Assembly: GCF_028768465.1 (NCBI RefSeq)
Contig: NZ_CP118225.1
Span: 1,345,001 to 1,409,000, forward strand
Length of the DNA: 64,000 nucleotides
Source of the DNA: Rhodopirellula sp. P2
GTDB lineage: Bacteria; Planctomycetota; Planctomycetia; Pirellulales; Pirellulaceae
Reading direction: 5' to 3'
The notes below the pieces were generated by a model. That model had not been told where the DNA came from. It was given only the letters and a program-made list of their open reading frames with translations, and made no database searches. The number at the start of each line of letters is the position of its first letter. The first letter of the stretch is position 1. Positions 35,922 through 44,107 of the stretch are shown piece by piece. The position numbers and the translations under genes are program-made.

Positions 35922-37238
35922 ATGCCAACCAAAACCAAGCGACTCAAAAGACGAAAGCTTCCTGATGACCAGGGCGAGCGAACACAGGAATCTCTCGTCA
36001 AGCCAAAGATCAAAATCGAAGGCCTCAAATACTTCGCCATGCTCAAGCCTCTGCTCGAGCATCTTCACGAACATGAGTGCCAGCGTGATACCGCTGGCAA
36101 CCGTACGCTGCACTACGATCAGTATTGCATGCTCGTGTTGCTGTATGTCCTGAACCCCACTGTCTCAAGTTTGCGAGCAATCTCGCAGGCCAGTGAGTTG
36201 ACGAAAGTACGTGACAAACTGGGCAACGAGAAAGCTTCGCTGGGATCGCTATCCGAAGCCGGTGGGCTGTTCTCTGCAGACCTTCTCAAGCCGATCATTG
36301 AGGCCTTGTCTGCTGAAGTCAACGATGCTGCCCCGGACCCGCGACTGAGCAGCATTCAGCAAACGATCACCGCCGTGGATGGCTCACTTGTTAACGCCTT
36401 GCCGTCGCTGATTGCCGCATCCATTCTGAAGCAAACAACGGGCTCAGCGCTGGTGCGATGGCGACTACACACACACTTTGAGGTCAATAACCTGCTGCCC
36501 GTACGAGTCGACGTGACACCTGACGGCGGTGGAGAACACGACGAGCGGGCCGTGCTCAAACGAGTGCTCGAAGAAGATCGCTTGTACGTGATGGACCGTG
36601 GCTATGCCAAGTTCTCGCTCTTCAATTCAATCGTCGCGTCATCGAGTAGCTATGTTTGCCGACTACGTGACAACACGGTTTACGAGACGACTCAAGAACT
36701 TGAGTTAACCGAGGGTGACCGTGCTGCGGGGGTGCTCAACGATACGATTGTGAAGCTTGGAGGATCGAGCAGCAGCTCAAATTCCCCTGATCATCCGATC
36801 CGGTTGATCCAAATCCGCTGCACGCCTCATCAAAACCGCACAGGCGGAAAGGCGAGAGGTTCCAAGGCACCCAACAGCGATGGGATCCTTCGCATTGCCA
36901 CCAATCTGCTGAATGTACCTGCTGAAATCATTGCCCTGATCTACTCCTACCGATGGACAATTGAAATCTTCTTTCGGTTCTACAAGCAACTGATGGGCGG
37001 CGATCACCTTATCAGCCACAACGTCAATGGGATCCAGATCCAAGTCTATTGTTCGGTGATTGCCTGCTTACTGATCAACCTGTGGACTGGATCTCGCCCC
37101 ACGAAACGAACGTTTGAAATGATCTGTTTCTACTTTCAAGGCTTAGCCAGTGAAGAGGAGCTGATAGCTCACATCGAAAAGCAAGCTGCTGCAGAAGAGG
37201 CAAAGCGTGCCAAAGAGGAGCGTCAAGAAATTTGCTAA
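35922..37238 (+). CDS. IS4-family transposase
   Basis: 438 residues with a basic N-terminus (TKTKRLKRRKLPDD). The DDE residues are in place: Asp153 in ITAVDGSLV, Asp225 in YVMDRGYAKF, and Glu348 in the YREK-type motif YSYRWTIEIFFRFYKQLMG. This is the domain order of IS4-like (DUF4372/DDE_Tnp_1) transposases. The C-terminus ends in an Ala/Glu/Lys-rich coiled tail. The gene is intact and lies inside the 43-bp inverted repeats. About 210 bases before the start show no other gene. Confidence 0.92.
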   Translation: MPTKTKRLKRRKLPDDQGERTQESLVKPKIKIEGLKYFAMLKPLLEHLHEHECQRDTAGNRTLHYDQYCMLVLLYVLNPTVSSLRAISQASELTKVRDKLGNEKASLGSLSEAGGLFSADLLKPIIEALSAEVNDAAPDPRLSSIQQTITAVDGSLVNALPSLIAASILKQTTGSALVRWRLHTHFEVNNLLPVRVDVTPDGGGEHDERAVLKRVLEEDRLYVMDRGYAKFSLFNSIVASSSSYVCRLRDNTVYETTQELELTEGDRAAGVLNDTIVKLGGSSSSSNSPDHPIRLIQIRCTPHQNRTGGKARGSKAPNSDGILRIATNLLNVPAEIIALIYSYRWTIEIFFRFYKQLMGGDHLISHNVNGIQIQVYCSVIACLLINLWTGSRPTKRTFEMICFYFQGLASEEELIAHIEKQAAAEEAKRAKEERQEIC

Positions 37239-37394
37239 TCGGCGTTGCGGGAAGTCATTTTGCCTGACTGGTCTCGGCGTAAATGCTGCGCGGTACCAAA
37301 CACAAAAACGCAACGGCCCTGGGCAAGCCGGATCGCTTCGCTTCCTTCGCAATGAACCCACACTCAACTCGCCAACCATCCGCCAATATTCCAG

Positions 37395-37437
37395 CCGGCA
37401 AACGCCGGGCCGAACACTATTGCCCCCGTCCCCTTTT
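37395..37437 (-). repeat. 43-bp inverted repeat, right copy
   Basis: Begins CCGGCAAACGCCGG, a perfect 5-bp-stem hairpin, and ends CCCCGTCCCCTTTT. Pairs with 35666-35708. It ends one base before the GGAGGG that serves as ribosome site for the next gene. Confidence 0.9.
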
Positions 37438-37448
37438 GGAGGGAATGT

Positions 37449-37745
37449 GTGGTGTTGGTGAAGAACTGGTTTGTTCTTTTGATGGTCCTGGCATATGGAG
37501 CGATCGCTTTTTGGGTGCTGCCATTTCTTCCGCCCAATAGTGAATCGGAAGGGCGGTTGCCGAGCCTGGCCGTGATGGGCGTGGGCGTATTGGTGACCGT
37601 GGTGGGACTGGTTCTCCGGAGTCTGATAACGAGCAAGGATCCAGAGCCCGACGCAAATCAGCCGAAGAAGATTCCGGCGATGTATGGGGTTGCGATTTTG
37701 CTGGGGATTCTTGGGCTGGTGTTCTTTGTGATCACGCGTCTGTAG
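37449..37745 (+). CDS. Small membrane protein of unknown function
   Basis: 98 residues with three membrane helices (FVLLMVLAYGAIAFWVLPFL, LAVMGVGVLVTVVGLVL, MYGVAILLGILGLVFFVITRL) joined by short polar loops. The GTG start at 37449 has a GGAGGG ribosome site at 37438-37443. No family recognised. It lies just right of the IS4-type unit and is convergent with the large unknown gene. Confidence 0.6.
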   Translation: MVLVKNWFVLLMVLAYGAIAFWVLPFLPPNSESEGRLPSLAVMGVGVLVTVVGLVLRSLITSKDPEPDANQPKKIPAMYGVAILLGILGLVFFVITRL

Positions 37746-37755
37746 TTCGCGGCGG

Positions 37756-39726
37756 TCAGGCTTTTCGGATGAAGTCGGCGGCGTAGCTTCGGACATCGCC
37801 GCCGTTGAGAACGTGGACCATGCGGAGTTGTTGGATCTCTTGGTCACTGAAGGAGGACATCGGCACGTGAACCAAATGTTTTTTGAACCGGCGGGCCAAT
37901 CGTTTCCATCCGCCACCGGGCGGCAAGGGGCTCATGATCGCGACGTGTTTGCTGCGTGAATGCATGCAAGCCGCGGCGATCAAGCGTTCCTCGAGTGTCT
38001 CGGTGAAATTTAATCGGCGGTCACGCCAGATGTCGCGAATCGGTACGGGCGGGTACAAGAACATCGCGCCACCGTAGATCCCCAGCCCGATGCCGGGGCC
38101 GACCATTTCTTGTTGGAAGTCGCTGGCGAAGAATGCCAGCGTGGATTCCCATTTGTGTTCGGCAAACCAAGTTGTGCGCCAGGGGTAATCACGCGGGTCG
38201 GCTGGAGAATCGAACAGCATCAAGCAGGCATCGAGTTGCCCGCGGCTGGGCGGCATGACTTTGACGTAGATCTCTTTTTCGTACCAATGTCGAATCGTGT
38301 CACGAATGTCGATCCCGTCTTTGACGCTGGTCGTGAACTTTTCGGTGCGAGCTAAATCCTGACCCATGATCGCCTGGGCCCGTTCGCTGACCCGGTTTCT
38401 GAGCAACTCAATGCGTTCGTCTTCGGGCGGGTAACTGCACTGCGAATACGGGTTCCAGTTGTGCTGCCATTCGTGGCGTTCTTTGTTGCTGGGCCGTCGC
38501 TGGAGCTGAATCGTTTGCCACGAGATCGGAGGTCCTGGCAAACGATTGACCAGCGACACGACATCTTGATTGGGCAAGCGAGCTTGGTCGATTCCCAGCG
38601 TGATCGGTTGATCCGATTCAGGGATCCATTGGTCGGAGTCGGCGCCTGGTTCGTCCGCGTAGGCGTACTTGGTCGCGACTTCGGCGACGTGCAATGCGAA
38701 TTGGTCGCCGAGGACTTGTTTGCAGGCGGTGATGATGGTGACCATGTCCGGTGTCATCCGGCGGTTGATCAAGGACAAATTGCGGATGTACTGCAAGCAC
38801 TTTGACAGCAGCAAGGGCGTGATCTTGCGGGCGCGATTGCCAAGGTCATCGAGGTAGCTTTGCCGGCCAGCGATCAACAGTTCTTTGACGCCGTCGATCT
38901 GCAAGTTTTCGTCGTCTTCCAGTTCAGCTCGAGCACGTTCGTGCAGCGACGTGATGAAAGGCAACTCACCAAATAAAAACAGCAGCGTCTTGGAGTTGAT
39001 GGTGTGCCGAGTCGGCGTGGAGACCTCTTCGTTTTCGATGTCATCGAAGGAGTGGCCTGGGTTGGTTCGGAGTTGTCGATGAGCGTCTCGAATCCAGGGC
39101 CAATGCAGGATGCTGGTGACCAGCAAAATCCGCTGGTAGCTCTTTTCGAGTTCGGTGAGCTGCGCGGCCATGTAGTGCATGCGGTCGCGAGTCAGCTCAT
39201 CGCTCGGTGGCGGAATGCTCGGAAGGATCGCGGCGGCAAACTTTTCAATCGCCACGTGCCGGACCGCGTGCGGGTCGGGCATGACAGTTGAAAAGGGTTG
39301 GAAATGATTGGTTTCCAAATCGATGAAGTGCCGCGGCATGTGCTCGCCCATCGCGGCACGGATCGCCATGATCACGCTTTGGCAGGGATCGATCGGGACG
39401 TAGCTGGTGGGCAGAGGATCCGCGTCCTCGTCGTCAGCTGATTCGCCGTACTCTTCGGCCGTCAGATCCGGATTGAAGGGCAGGGGCGGTTCGAACGTCG
39501 TTTGCGCTGCCGGGTGCTGCAGCACGATCGATGGCCGCGGAAGTTCCAGGACCGCTTCTTCCACGGGTTGTTGGAAGGAGGGCGGCAGTGGGACGGCGAG
39601 GCAATCGAAGTGGTGTTCCAGCATGAACCGCCGCGTGAGCCACGCGAACTGGCCACTGCCATGGATGATGGGCAGCAACGTGACGCGATCGTTCAGGCGT
39701 AGCAGCTCGGGGACCGTGTCACTCAT
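37756..39726 (-). CDS. Large soluble protein of unknown function
   Basis: 656 residues without a signal peptide or membrane helix. The N-terminus (LLPIIHGSGQFAWLTRRFML ... FDCLAVPLPPSF) and the segments PIDPCQSVIMAIRAAMGEHM / HFIDLE and DRMHYMAAQLTELEKSYQRI followed by LLVTSILHWPW resemble, by layout, the TraB/ChaN or DUF5682-like proteins, in which a conserved His lies after a strand late in the domain. This resemblance is weak. The C-terminal third (LMLFDSPADPRDYPWRTTWF, IMSPLPPGGGWKRLARRFKK) is unfamiliar. Its start is seven bases downstream of the M16 peptidase stop, so the three genes are probably one operon (inactive M16, active M16, this gene). Confidence 0.6.
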   Translation of the reverse strand: MSDTVPELLRLNDRVTLLPIIHGSGQFAWLTRRFMLEHHFDCLAVPLPPSFQQPVEEAVLELPRPSIVLQHPAAQTTFEPPLPFNPDLTAEEYGESADDEDADPLPTSYVPIDPCQSVIMAIRAAMGEHMPRHFIDLETNHFQPFSTVMPDPHAVRHVAIEKFAAAILPSIPPPSDELTRDRMHYMAAQLTELEKSYQRILLVTSILHWPWIRDAHRQLRTNPGHSFDDIENEEVSTPTRHTINSKTLLFLFGELPFITSLHERARAELEDDENLQIDGVKELLIAGRQSYLDDLGNRARKITPLLLSKCLQYIRNLSLINRRMTPDMVTIITACKQVLGDQFALHVAEVATKYAYADEPGADSDQWIPESDQPITLGIDQARLPNQDVVSLVNRLPGPPISWQTIQLQRRPSNKERHEWQHNWNPYSQCSYPPEDERIELLRNRVSERAQAIMGQDLARTEKFTTSVKDGIDIRDTIRHWYEKEIYVKVMPPSRGQLDACLMLFDSPADPRDYPWRTTWFAEHKWESTLAFFASDFQQEMVGPGIGLGIYGGAMFLYPPVPIRDIWRDRRLNFTETLEERLIAAACMHSRSKHVAIMSPLPPGGGWKRLARRFKKHLVHVPMSSFSDQEIQQLRMVHVLNGGDVRSYAADFIRKA

Positions 39727-39733
39727 CGTTTAT

Positions 39734-40996
39734 TCAACCAACCAAATTGGATTGAGGTTCGGCGGAGGAGGCAACGACTTCCGTCGCAGGTTGGCCCAGG
39801 TAGGTTTGGGCGGCTTCGGCAACAAGTTTGATTGTCACACCACGGTAGGCGTCGAGCAACTCGTCGAGCGACAGGTAGTCGCCACAGCACAGCCAGCGGC
39901 TGCCCAGGCCAAACAGACGATTGGACGGACGTTCGGATTGCATGATGCAACCGGCGACCGTTTTGTTGATGATCTGATCCAGCTCGGATTGCTCGACACC
40001 GTCACTGGCGACGCGGCCGAGAACTTCGTTCATCAAGCGAACATTGGCATCCATGTCCTCGGCGGCGCAGACCAAGTACGTGAACAAGGCACCGGTGTCA
40101 GTGAACTCTTGCGGCCAAAGCGTGGCGACTTCGGCGCGGCCGGTGTCGATCAGGTCCCAGAACAAACGGCTGCCACCGTCATCGCCGACGATCGATGTCA
40201 GCAACCGCATCGCGTATCGCAGTGGCGATTGCATCGAAGGGCCGTCACCCAAGGTCACCCGGTAACTTTGCGAGGCATCGGGAACACTCAAGTGCGGTGT
40301 CAGGTCGATGCCTTCGGGGGAAGTGTTGAGATCATCGCTGGCCAAAGCGGAGGGGGCAGGGCGGTCGAGCCAGTGCTGGGTCATCTTTTCGGCTTGTGCG
40401 ACCAAACCGTCAAAATCAACGTTGCCGCTGGCGGCCAGCACAATGTTTTCGGGGCGATAGCGACGATTGAAATAGGCTCGCATCGATTCGACTTGCATCG
40501 ATTCGATGGAGTGAGTCGTGCCAAGCACGCGCCGTCCCAACCCGCGAGGGCCGTAAGCACATTCCATCACCCGTTCGAAGGCTCCAAATGGAGGTTGGTC
40601 TTCGTACTTGGCGATTTCTTCCAGGATCACATTTCGCTCGGTCGCGAAATCGTCGGCGTCCAGCGACGGGCTGAGCATGTCGGTCAGCAAGTCGACCATG
40701 CGGTCTTGGTACTTGGGCAGCACGGACGAATAGTAGACCGTTTGTTCTTCGGAGGTGTAGGCGTTGGATTGGCCGCCCAGTTCATCCAGTTCGCGGTTCA
40801 CATCGGAGGCTGAGCGACGAGCGGTCCCTTTGAACATCATGTGTTCGAGGAAGTGGCTGAGTCCCGATTCGATGTCGGTTTCGTCACGAGCACCGGCACG
40901 CACGAAGTAACCCACTGCGGCGGAGTAACCACGCAGGTCGATGTCGGCAACGATTCGCAACCCATTTGCTAGGGTCGTAGATTTGAGTTCGTTCAT
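39734..40996 (-). CDS. M16 family zinc metallopeptidase, catalytic subunit
   Basis: 420 residues. The inverted zinc motif HxxEH is intact in GLSHFLEHMMFKG (His48, Glu51, His52), with the third ligand in ERNVILEEIAKYED about 75 residues on (near Glu127). This is the two-lobed pitrilysin/processing-peptidase fold. No signal peptide is evident, so it is probably cytoplasmic and acts on peptides or partly unfolded proteins. Its ATG overlaps the stop of the upstream M16 gene, whose product lacks the zinc motif. Such active/inactive pairs form heterodimers in bacteria. Normal length. Confidence 0.93.
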   Translation of the reverse strand: MNELKSTTLANGLRIVADIDLRGYSAAVGYFVRAGARDETDIESGLSHFLEHMMFKGTARRSASDVNRELDELGGQSNAYTSEEQTVYYSSVLPKYQDRMVDLLTDMLSPSLDADDFATERNVILEEIAKYEDQPPFGAFERVMECAYGPRGLGRRVLGTTHSIESMQVESMRAYFNRRYRPENIVLAASGNVDFDGLVAQAEKMTQHWLDRPAPSALASDDLNTSPEGIDLTPHLSVPDASQSYRVTLGDGPSMQSPLRYAMRLLTSIVGDDGGSRLFWDLIDTGRAEVATLWPQEFTDTGALFTYLVCAAEDMDANVRLMNEVLGRVASDGVEQSELDQIINKTVAGCIMQSERPSNRLFGLGSRWLCCGDYLSLDELLDAYRGVTIKLVAEAAQTYLGQPATEVVASSAEPQSNLVG

Positions 40997-42327
40997 GCGA
41001 GCGGTTCGCCTCCTTGCAGGGCTTCCGGTCCGACGGTCACGATTCGGAATTGACGCGGACCGTGTTGGCGAAAATAGGATGCGACTTGGTCGAGTGAGAT
41101 GGCTTCGATTTTGGCTTCGAGTTCTTCGGTTGGGATGACACGACCGAGTTGATATTGGTCAGATGCCAAGGAACTGGCTCGCGAACCAGCCGACTCTTGT
41201 TCCATGATCAGTCCGCTTTCAATGCGAACTTTCCAACGCGAGAGTTCTTCTTGTTCGAGATCGTCGGCCAAGTGTTGGATTTCGCGAAGGCTGACGTCAA
41301 GTGTTTCCTGGGCTCGGGCAGGGGTGGTGCCGGCGTAACCGAACACCGCGCCATGTTGGCCGATGGTGTGGGTGCTGGCCCAGACGCTGTAGCACAGCCC
41401 GCGTTGTTCACGAACGCGATCGAACAGGCGACTGCTCATGCCATCGCTGAGGATTCCGATTCCGGCTCGCATGACGAAGTAGTCATCGCTGCCATAGGGG
41501 ATCGAATCGAACGAAAATCCGATGTGCGTTTGGCTGCTGGGCAGTTCGATGTGCTCGTTGCCATCGAGCGGGGCAGGGGAGGGCAGGGCAGGGCGTTTGC
41601 CGGACTTCCAATCGCCAAAGGATTGCTCGATGGAATCGAAGATTTGATTGGCGTCGAAGTTGCCTGCGACGGCCAGCACGCTGCCGCCGGCGTGGTACTG
41701 ATCGGTGTAGAACTGGCGGACGTCGTCCATGCTGAGCGATTCCAGACTCGTTTCGCTGGCGTACCCGCCTCGTCCCAGGTGCGGGCCGTATTGTCGCTCG
41801 CGAAGACGACGCATCAAACGCTGGGTGGGTTCGTCTTGGAACGCGGCGAGTTCTTGTCCCAGGATCAGTTTGGCGTCGTCGAATTGGTTGCCGGGCAAGT
41901 GCGGGCGACGCACGACATCGGCGAGCAACTCAATGGCGGGGAGCAACGATTCGGCCGGCATGCGTGCGGAGTACCCCGCGACGCTGGTCGCGGCGGAGTT
42001 GCCACTGTCGATGCCCAGGTTGTCTTCGGCGGCAACCAGTTCCCGGCTGTTGTAGGCTCCTGCACCACGCTGGACCATTTCACAGGTCAGCGATGCCAGT
42101 CCATCGCGGCAGGCGAGGTATTCAGGATCGGCCAGCTGTGCTTCGCTCAAGCCAGCCAATTCGGTTGTGATCCCGGCGGGCAACCACAGCGTGTACGCAG
42201 CGGTTCGCAGCCACGGCATCGGTTGCACGACGACCGTCAGGCCGTTGTCGAGCGTTCGAGTTTGAATCGGGGGAGATTGAGTGCTGAGCAAGGGAATCGC
42301 TGAGGGCTGAGGGCGAGTTGGATTCAA
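40993..42327 (-). CDS. M16 family peptidase, non-catalytic partner
   Basis: 444 residues with M16 fold landmarks (TRTLDNGLTVVVQPMPWLRT, YSARMPAESLLPAIELLADV, and the substrate-binding R/Y motif SSRLFDRVREQRGLCYSVWA). Where the zinc site should be, it reads GLASLTCEMVQRG, so both histidines of HxxEH are lost. It should be the inactive subunit paired with the next gene, by analogy with other M16B pairs. The start ATG 42327 is the first in frame. A REP-like double hairpin lies directly upstream. Confidence 0.9.
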   Translation of the reverse strand: MNPTRPQPSAIPLLSTQSPPIQTRTLDNGLTVVVQPMPWLRTAAYTLWLPAGITTELAGLSEAQLADPEYLACRDGLASLTCEMVQRGAGAYNSRELVAAEDNLGIDSGNSAATSVAGYSARMPAESLLPAIELLADVVRRPHLPGNQFDDAKLILGQELAAFQDEPTQRLMRRLRERQYGPHLGRGGYASETSLESLSMDDVRQFYTDQYHAGGSVLAVAGNFDANQIFDSIEQSFGDWKSGKRPALPSPAPLDGNEHIELPSSQTHIGFSFDSIPYGSDDYFVMRAGIGILSDGMSSRLFDRVREQRGLCYSVWASTHTIGQHGAVFGYAGTTPARAQETLDVSLREIQHLADDLEQEELSRWKVRIESGLIMEQESAGSRASSLASDQYQLGRVIPTEELEAKIEAISLDQVASYFRQHGPRQFRIVTVGPEALQGGEPLA

Positions 42328-42330
42328 TTG

Positions 42331-42398
42331 GTAGCGAAAGTCGTCAAGACTTTCGACGAATCATCGTGCAACTCGAAACTCTTGACGAGTTTCGCTAC
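42331..42398. repeat. REP-like double hairpin (BIME-type)
   Basis: Two 21-base palindromes face each other: 42335-42355 (CGAAAGTC-GTCAA-GACTTTCG) and 42374-42394 (CGAAACTC-TTGAC-GAGTTTCG). Each has an 8-bp stem, and the outer halves form a larger inverted repeat (GTAGCGAAAG ... TTTCGCTAC). It lies between miaB and the M16 pair and could end or protect the miaB transcript. Confidence 0.8.
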
Positions 42399-42410
42399 GT
42401 GGGTTGCGAG

Positions 42411-43841
42411 CTAGGAGCTAGGAGCTAGGCCCGGCATTCCGAGCGAGACGACTTCCACTGTTTTGACGCGGCCGATCAGCGTGTGACAGCTGACATCATC
42501 GATTTGAATGTCCATCAATTGGCCGGCTTGGCGTCGGTTGCCATCAAACACCACGATCCGGTCGCAGATGGTTCGCCCGGTCATTTGAACGATCGGTGCA
42601 TCCAGATCGGATTTGTCGGCTTTCTTGCTTGGGCCTTCGACCAGAACTTCGACGGTGTCGCCGATCAGTTTTTGGTTGTCCTCTTTGGAGATTCGATCTT
42701 GGACGGCCAGCAATTCGTTGTTGCGAGCCGCTTTGACTTCGCGAGGCACATCGTCGATCAGGTTGGCGGCGGCTTTGGTGCCTTCGCGAACGCTGTACTG
42801 GAAGATGAAGCTGTTCTTGAAGCGGCAGCGTTCGATCAGTTGCACCGACTTTTGGAAGTCCTCGTCGGTTTCGCCGCAGAAGCCAACGATGAAGTCACTG
42901 CTGACCGAGGCTTCGGGCAAGATCGTTTCGATGCGTTCGAACATCTCCATGTAATCGGCGATCGTGTAGCCGCGTTTCATGCGTTTGAGAACGGAATCGC
43001 TGCCACTTTGGGCTGGCACGTGCAGGTACGGCGAGACCTTGGGCAAGTCACGAATCGTTTCCAACAACCGGGCGGTCATGTCCTTGGGGTAGTTGGTCAC
43101 GAATTTGATGCGTTTCAAACTCTCGATTTCGTGCAATTGTTCCAGGAGACCGGCCATGTCGGTTTCGCCGCTCTCACCACGGTGGCGGTAGCTGTTGACG
43201 GTTTGCCCGAGCAGCGTGATTTCGAGGGCACCCTGTTCGGCGAGCACGCGAGCTTCGGAGACAATTTCTTCGGGCGATCGGCCTTGTTCGGGACCGCGGG
43301 TGTTGGGCACGACGCAGTAGGTGCAGAACTTGTCGCAGCCGATCTGGATTCGCAGGTAGGCTTGGAAGGGCGTCGGCCGCATGGTTGGATCCCGCAAAGG
43401 ATCGAAGGTTTCGTGACTGCGGGCGACGACGGTTTGCTTGCCATCTTTGCGGCCCAGCGAAACGGCCATCTGCCGTCCTTCGCCGCTGGTGACTTTCGTC
43501 AGCATTTCGGGAATCGCGTGCAGTTGTCCGGGGCCGACGACCATGTCGACAAAGGGGGCGCGGCGAAAGATGGTTTCTTGGTCTTTCTGAGCCATGCAGC
43601 CCATCACGCCGATGGTTTTCTCGGGATGGCGGGCTTTGGTGTCTTTGAGTTTGCCGAGGGCGCTGTACGTTTTCTCTTCGGCTTGCTCTCGAATGCTGCA
43701 CGTGTTGTAGAGCAGCAGGTCGGCTTCGCCAGGTGTGTCAACGACGGTGTAGCCGTGGCGTTTCAAATCGGCGATCACCATTTCGCTGTCCAGAACATTC
43801 ATCTGGCAGCCGACGGTCTTGATGTAAACAGTTTTTGTCAT
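42411..43841 (-). CDS. miaB: tRNA-2-methylthio-N6-dimethylallyladenosine synthase
   Basis: 476 residues, the normal size. The N-terminal UPF0004 domain has Cys12, Cys48 and Cys82 for the auxiliary iron-sulfur cluster (TVGCQMN, YNTCSIRE, VMGCMAQ). The radical SAM domain has CDKFCTYC (Cys169, Cys173, Cys176) and later SSDFIVGFCGETDEDF, and a TRAM domain closes the protein (GDTVEVLVEG ... QAGQLMDIQIDD). It methylthiolates i6A37 in tRNAs. The open frame continues far upstream, but ATG 43841, with GGAG nine bases before, fits the family start. The last codons and stop are made of a 7-base tandem repeat. It follows the small membrane gene by five bases. Confidence 0.97.
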   Translation of the reverse strand: MTKTVYIKTVGCQMNVLDSEMVIADLKRHGYTVVDTPGEADLLLYNTCSIREQAEEKTYSALGKLKDTKARHPEKTIGVMGCMAQKDQETIFRRAPFVDMVVGPGQLHAIPEMLTKVTSGEGRQMAVSLGRKDGKQTVVARSHETFDPLRDPTMRPTPFQAYLRIQIGCDKFCTYCVVPNTRGPEQGRSPEEIVSEARVLAEQGALEITLLGQTVNSYRHRGESGETDMAGLLEQLHEIESLKRIKFVTNYPKDMTARLLETIRDLPKVSPYLHVPAQSGSDSVLKRMKRGYTIADYMEMFERIETILPEASVSSDFIVGFCGETDEDFQKSVQLIERCRFKNSFIFQYSVREGTKAAANLIDDVPREVKAARNNELLAVQDRISKEDNQKLIGDTVEVLVEGPSKKADKSDLDAPIVQMTGRTICDRIVVFDGNRRQAGQLMDIQIDDVSCHTLIGRVKTVEVVSLGMPGLAPSS

Positions 43842-43846
43842 GGAGA

Positions 43847-44059
43847 TCACTCCGGTTCGTCTTCGGAAGGTTTTTTGCTGGCTTCGAGAGCGGCCTTTTG
43901 GGCCTCTTGGATGCGGTTGACATGCTCCCGCAACAGTTCCGTCAGGTGGGCTTGGCGTCGGTTCATGGCACTGACGACAATCCAGGCGGCAACCGCCGCT
44001 CCGGCGACCCACAGCCAGTTGATATTGGTCAGAAAAGTTTGTCCCCACAGCGCAATCAT
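43847..44059 (-). CDS. Small single-helix membrane protein
   Basis: 70 residues: one N-terminal membrane helix (LWVAGAAVAAWIVVSAM) and a charged, coiled-coil-like tail (AHLTELLREHVNRIQEAQKA) ending in acidic residues. No family recognised. It sits five bases before miaB and just after the MMPL transporter gene on the same strand, so it is probably co-transcribed with miaB. Confidence 0.6.
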   Translation of the reverse strand: MIALWGQTFLTNINWLWVAGAAVAAWIVVSAMNRRQAHLTELLREHVNRIQEAQKAALEASKKPSEDEPE

Positions 44060-44107
44060 CGTTCCAGGATAACGCCCCGGGGCGGTTTCTCGGAAGACGA
44101 GCCTTTT

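Larger units (their letters stand above)
35666..37437 (+). mobile_element. IS4-type unit bounded by 43-bp inverted repeats
   Basis: A 1772-bp segment holding one intact IS4-type transposase gene between two inverted copies of a 43-bp sequence that differ at one base. I found no target duplication outside the repeats. The repeats may be the true ends of the insertion sequence, or dispersed palindromic repeats that happen to flank it; IS4-family ends are usually shorter. Confidence 0.5.

Noticed and set aside
39407-40813. 468-codon plus-strand frame opposite the unknown and M16 genes
   Set aside because: Mirror frame of two well-supported minus-strand genes, with a composition typical of antisense frames.
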